From an uncultured bacterium (GTDB lineage: Bacteria; Cyanobacteriota; Vampirovibrionia; Gastranaerophilales; Gastranaerophilaceae): a stretch of DNA of 5,729 bases. Shown here piece by piece: positions 5,569-5,729 of this stretch (positions are counted from its first letter, which is position 1; every line of letters starts with the position of its first letter). Both the position numbers and the translations under genes were made by a program. The notes beneath the pieces are model-generated. The model searched no databases. It was not told where the DNA came from and was given only the letters and a program-made list of their open reading frames with translations. The stretch spans positions 1-5,729 of the forward strand of contig CAQTPN010000110.1 of assembly GCA_948888345.1 (NCBI GenBank). Reading direction: 5' to 3'.

Positions 5569-5729
5569 TTATTTTTTATTCAAGCTTTTTGTTAAATTAT
5601 AGATAATTTCAAGTTTTTCGGGGTTATCGCCGATTTGAGCTATGTTGCGGTTAATCATATTTAATAATTCCTGTGTTTCTTTAAGGTGGTTTGTGGCAAA
5701 TAATTCTTCAGCTGTTATATCAAAGGCGC
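5569..5729 (-). CDS. C-terminal fragment of an unrecognised protein (5' truncated by window)
   Basis: Reading leftward from the window edge, a continuous frame of 52 codons ends in TAA at 5569-5571. The visible peptide is hydrophilic and helix-rich, with segments such as ITAEELFATNHLKETQELL and GDNPEKLEIIYNLTKSLNKK. It has no membrane segment and no motif I can name. Codon use matches the neighbouring genes, and the stretch has the amphipathic character of real coding sequence. It converges on the symporter gene with only 5 bases between the two stop codons. Function cannot be inferred from this piece. Confidence 0.7.
   Translation of the reverse strand, partial: AFDITAEELFATNHLKETQELLNMINRNIAQIGDNPEKLEIIYNLTKSLNKK

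Overview
This window comes from an AT-rich bacterium. Its genes start with ATG, mostly behind recognisable Shine-Dalgarno sites, and several promoters are close to the sigma-70 consensus. A TrkH plus a full-length double-RCK TrkA fits many Gram-negative bacteria, clostridia and low-GC gut lineages. I cannot fix the phylum from the sequence alone.

Layout: (1) 2-1086, plus strand: the 3' part of an RluA/RluD-family pseudouridine synthase, overlapping by one base a small membrane-anchored coiled-coil protein. (2) 1089-4236, minus strand: a potassium-uptake locus with trkA upstream and trkH downstream. (3) 4337-5563, plus strand: a dicarboxylate/amino acid:cation symporter (SDF) family transporter, divergent from trkA, with an SstT-like substrate site. 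(4) 5569-5729, minus strand: the C-terminal end of an unrecognised protein, convergent with the transporter.

The most interesting part is the 340-base gap between trkA and trkH (2547-2886). On the minus strand it holds a near-consensus promoter directly after the trkA stop and a 25-codon ORF for a single hydrophobic helix behind a very strong ribosome-binding site. On the plus strand it holds a complete small-RNA cassette: promoter, about 77 nt of two-hairpin RNA, and an intrinsic terminator. The RNA runs toward the peptide gene and overlaps its last eight sense codons and stop codon. This resembles a type I toxin-antitoxin locus (small membrane peptide plus overlapping antisense RNA). The alternative is a KdpF-like accessory peptide and an antisense regulator of trkH. 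Both are inferences.

In the Trk system TrkH is the membrane potassium pore and TrkA the cytoplasmic nucleotide-binding gating ring. The internal promoter would let trkH and the peptide be expressed separately from trkA, and the antisense RNA lies in the trkH leader. The transporter next door is a cation-coupled solute importer with no evident mechanistic link beyond sharing the divergent intergenic region.
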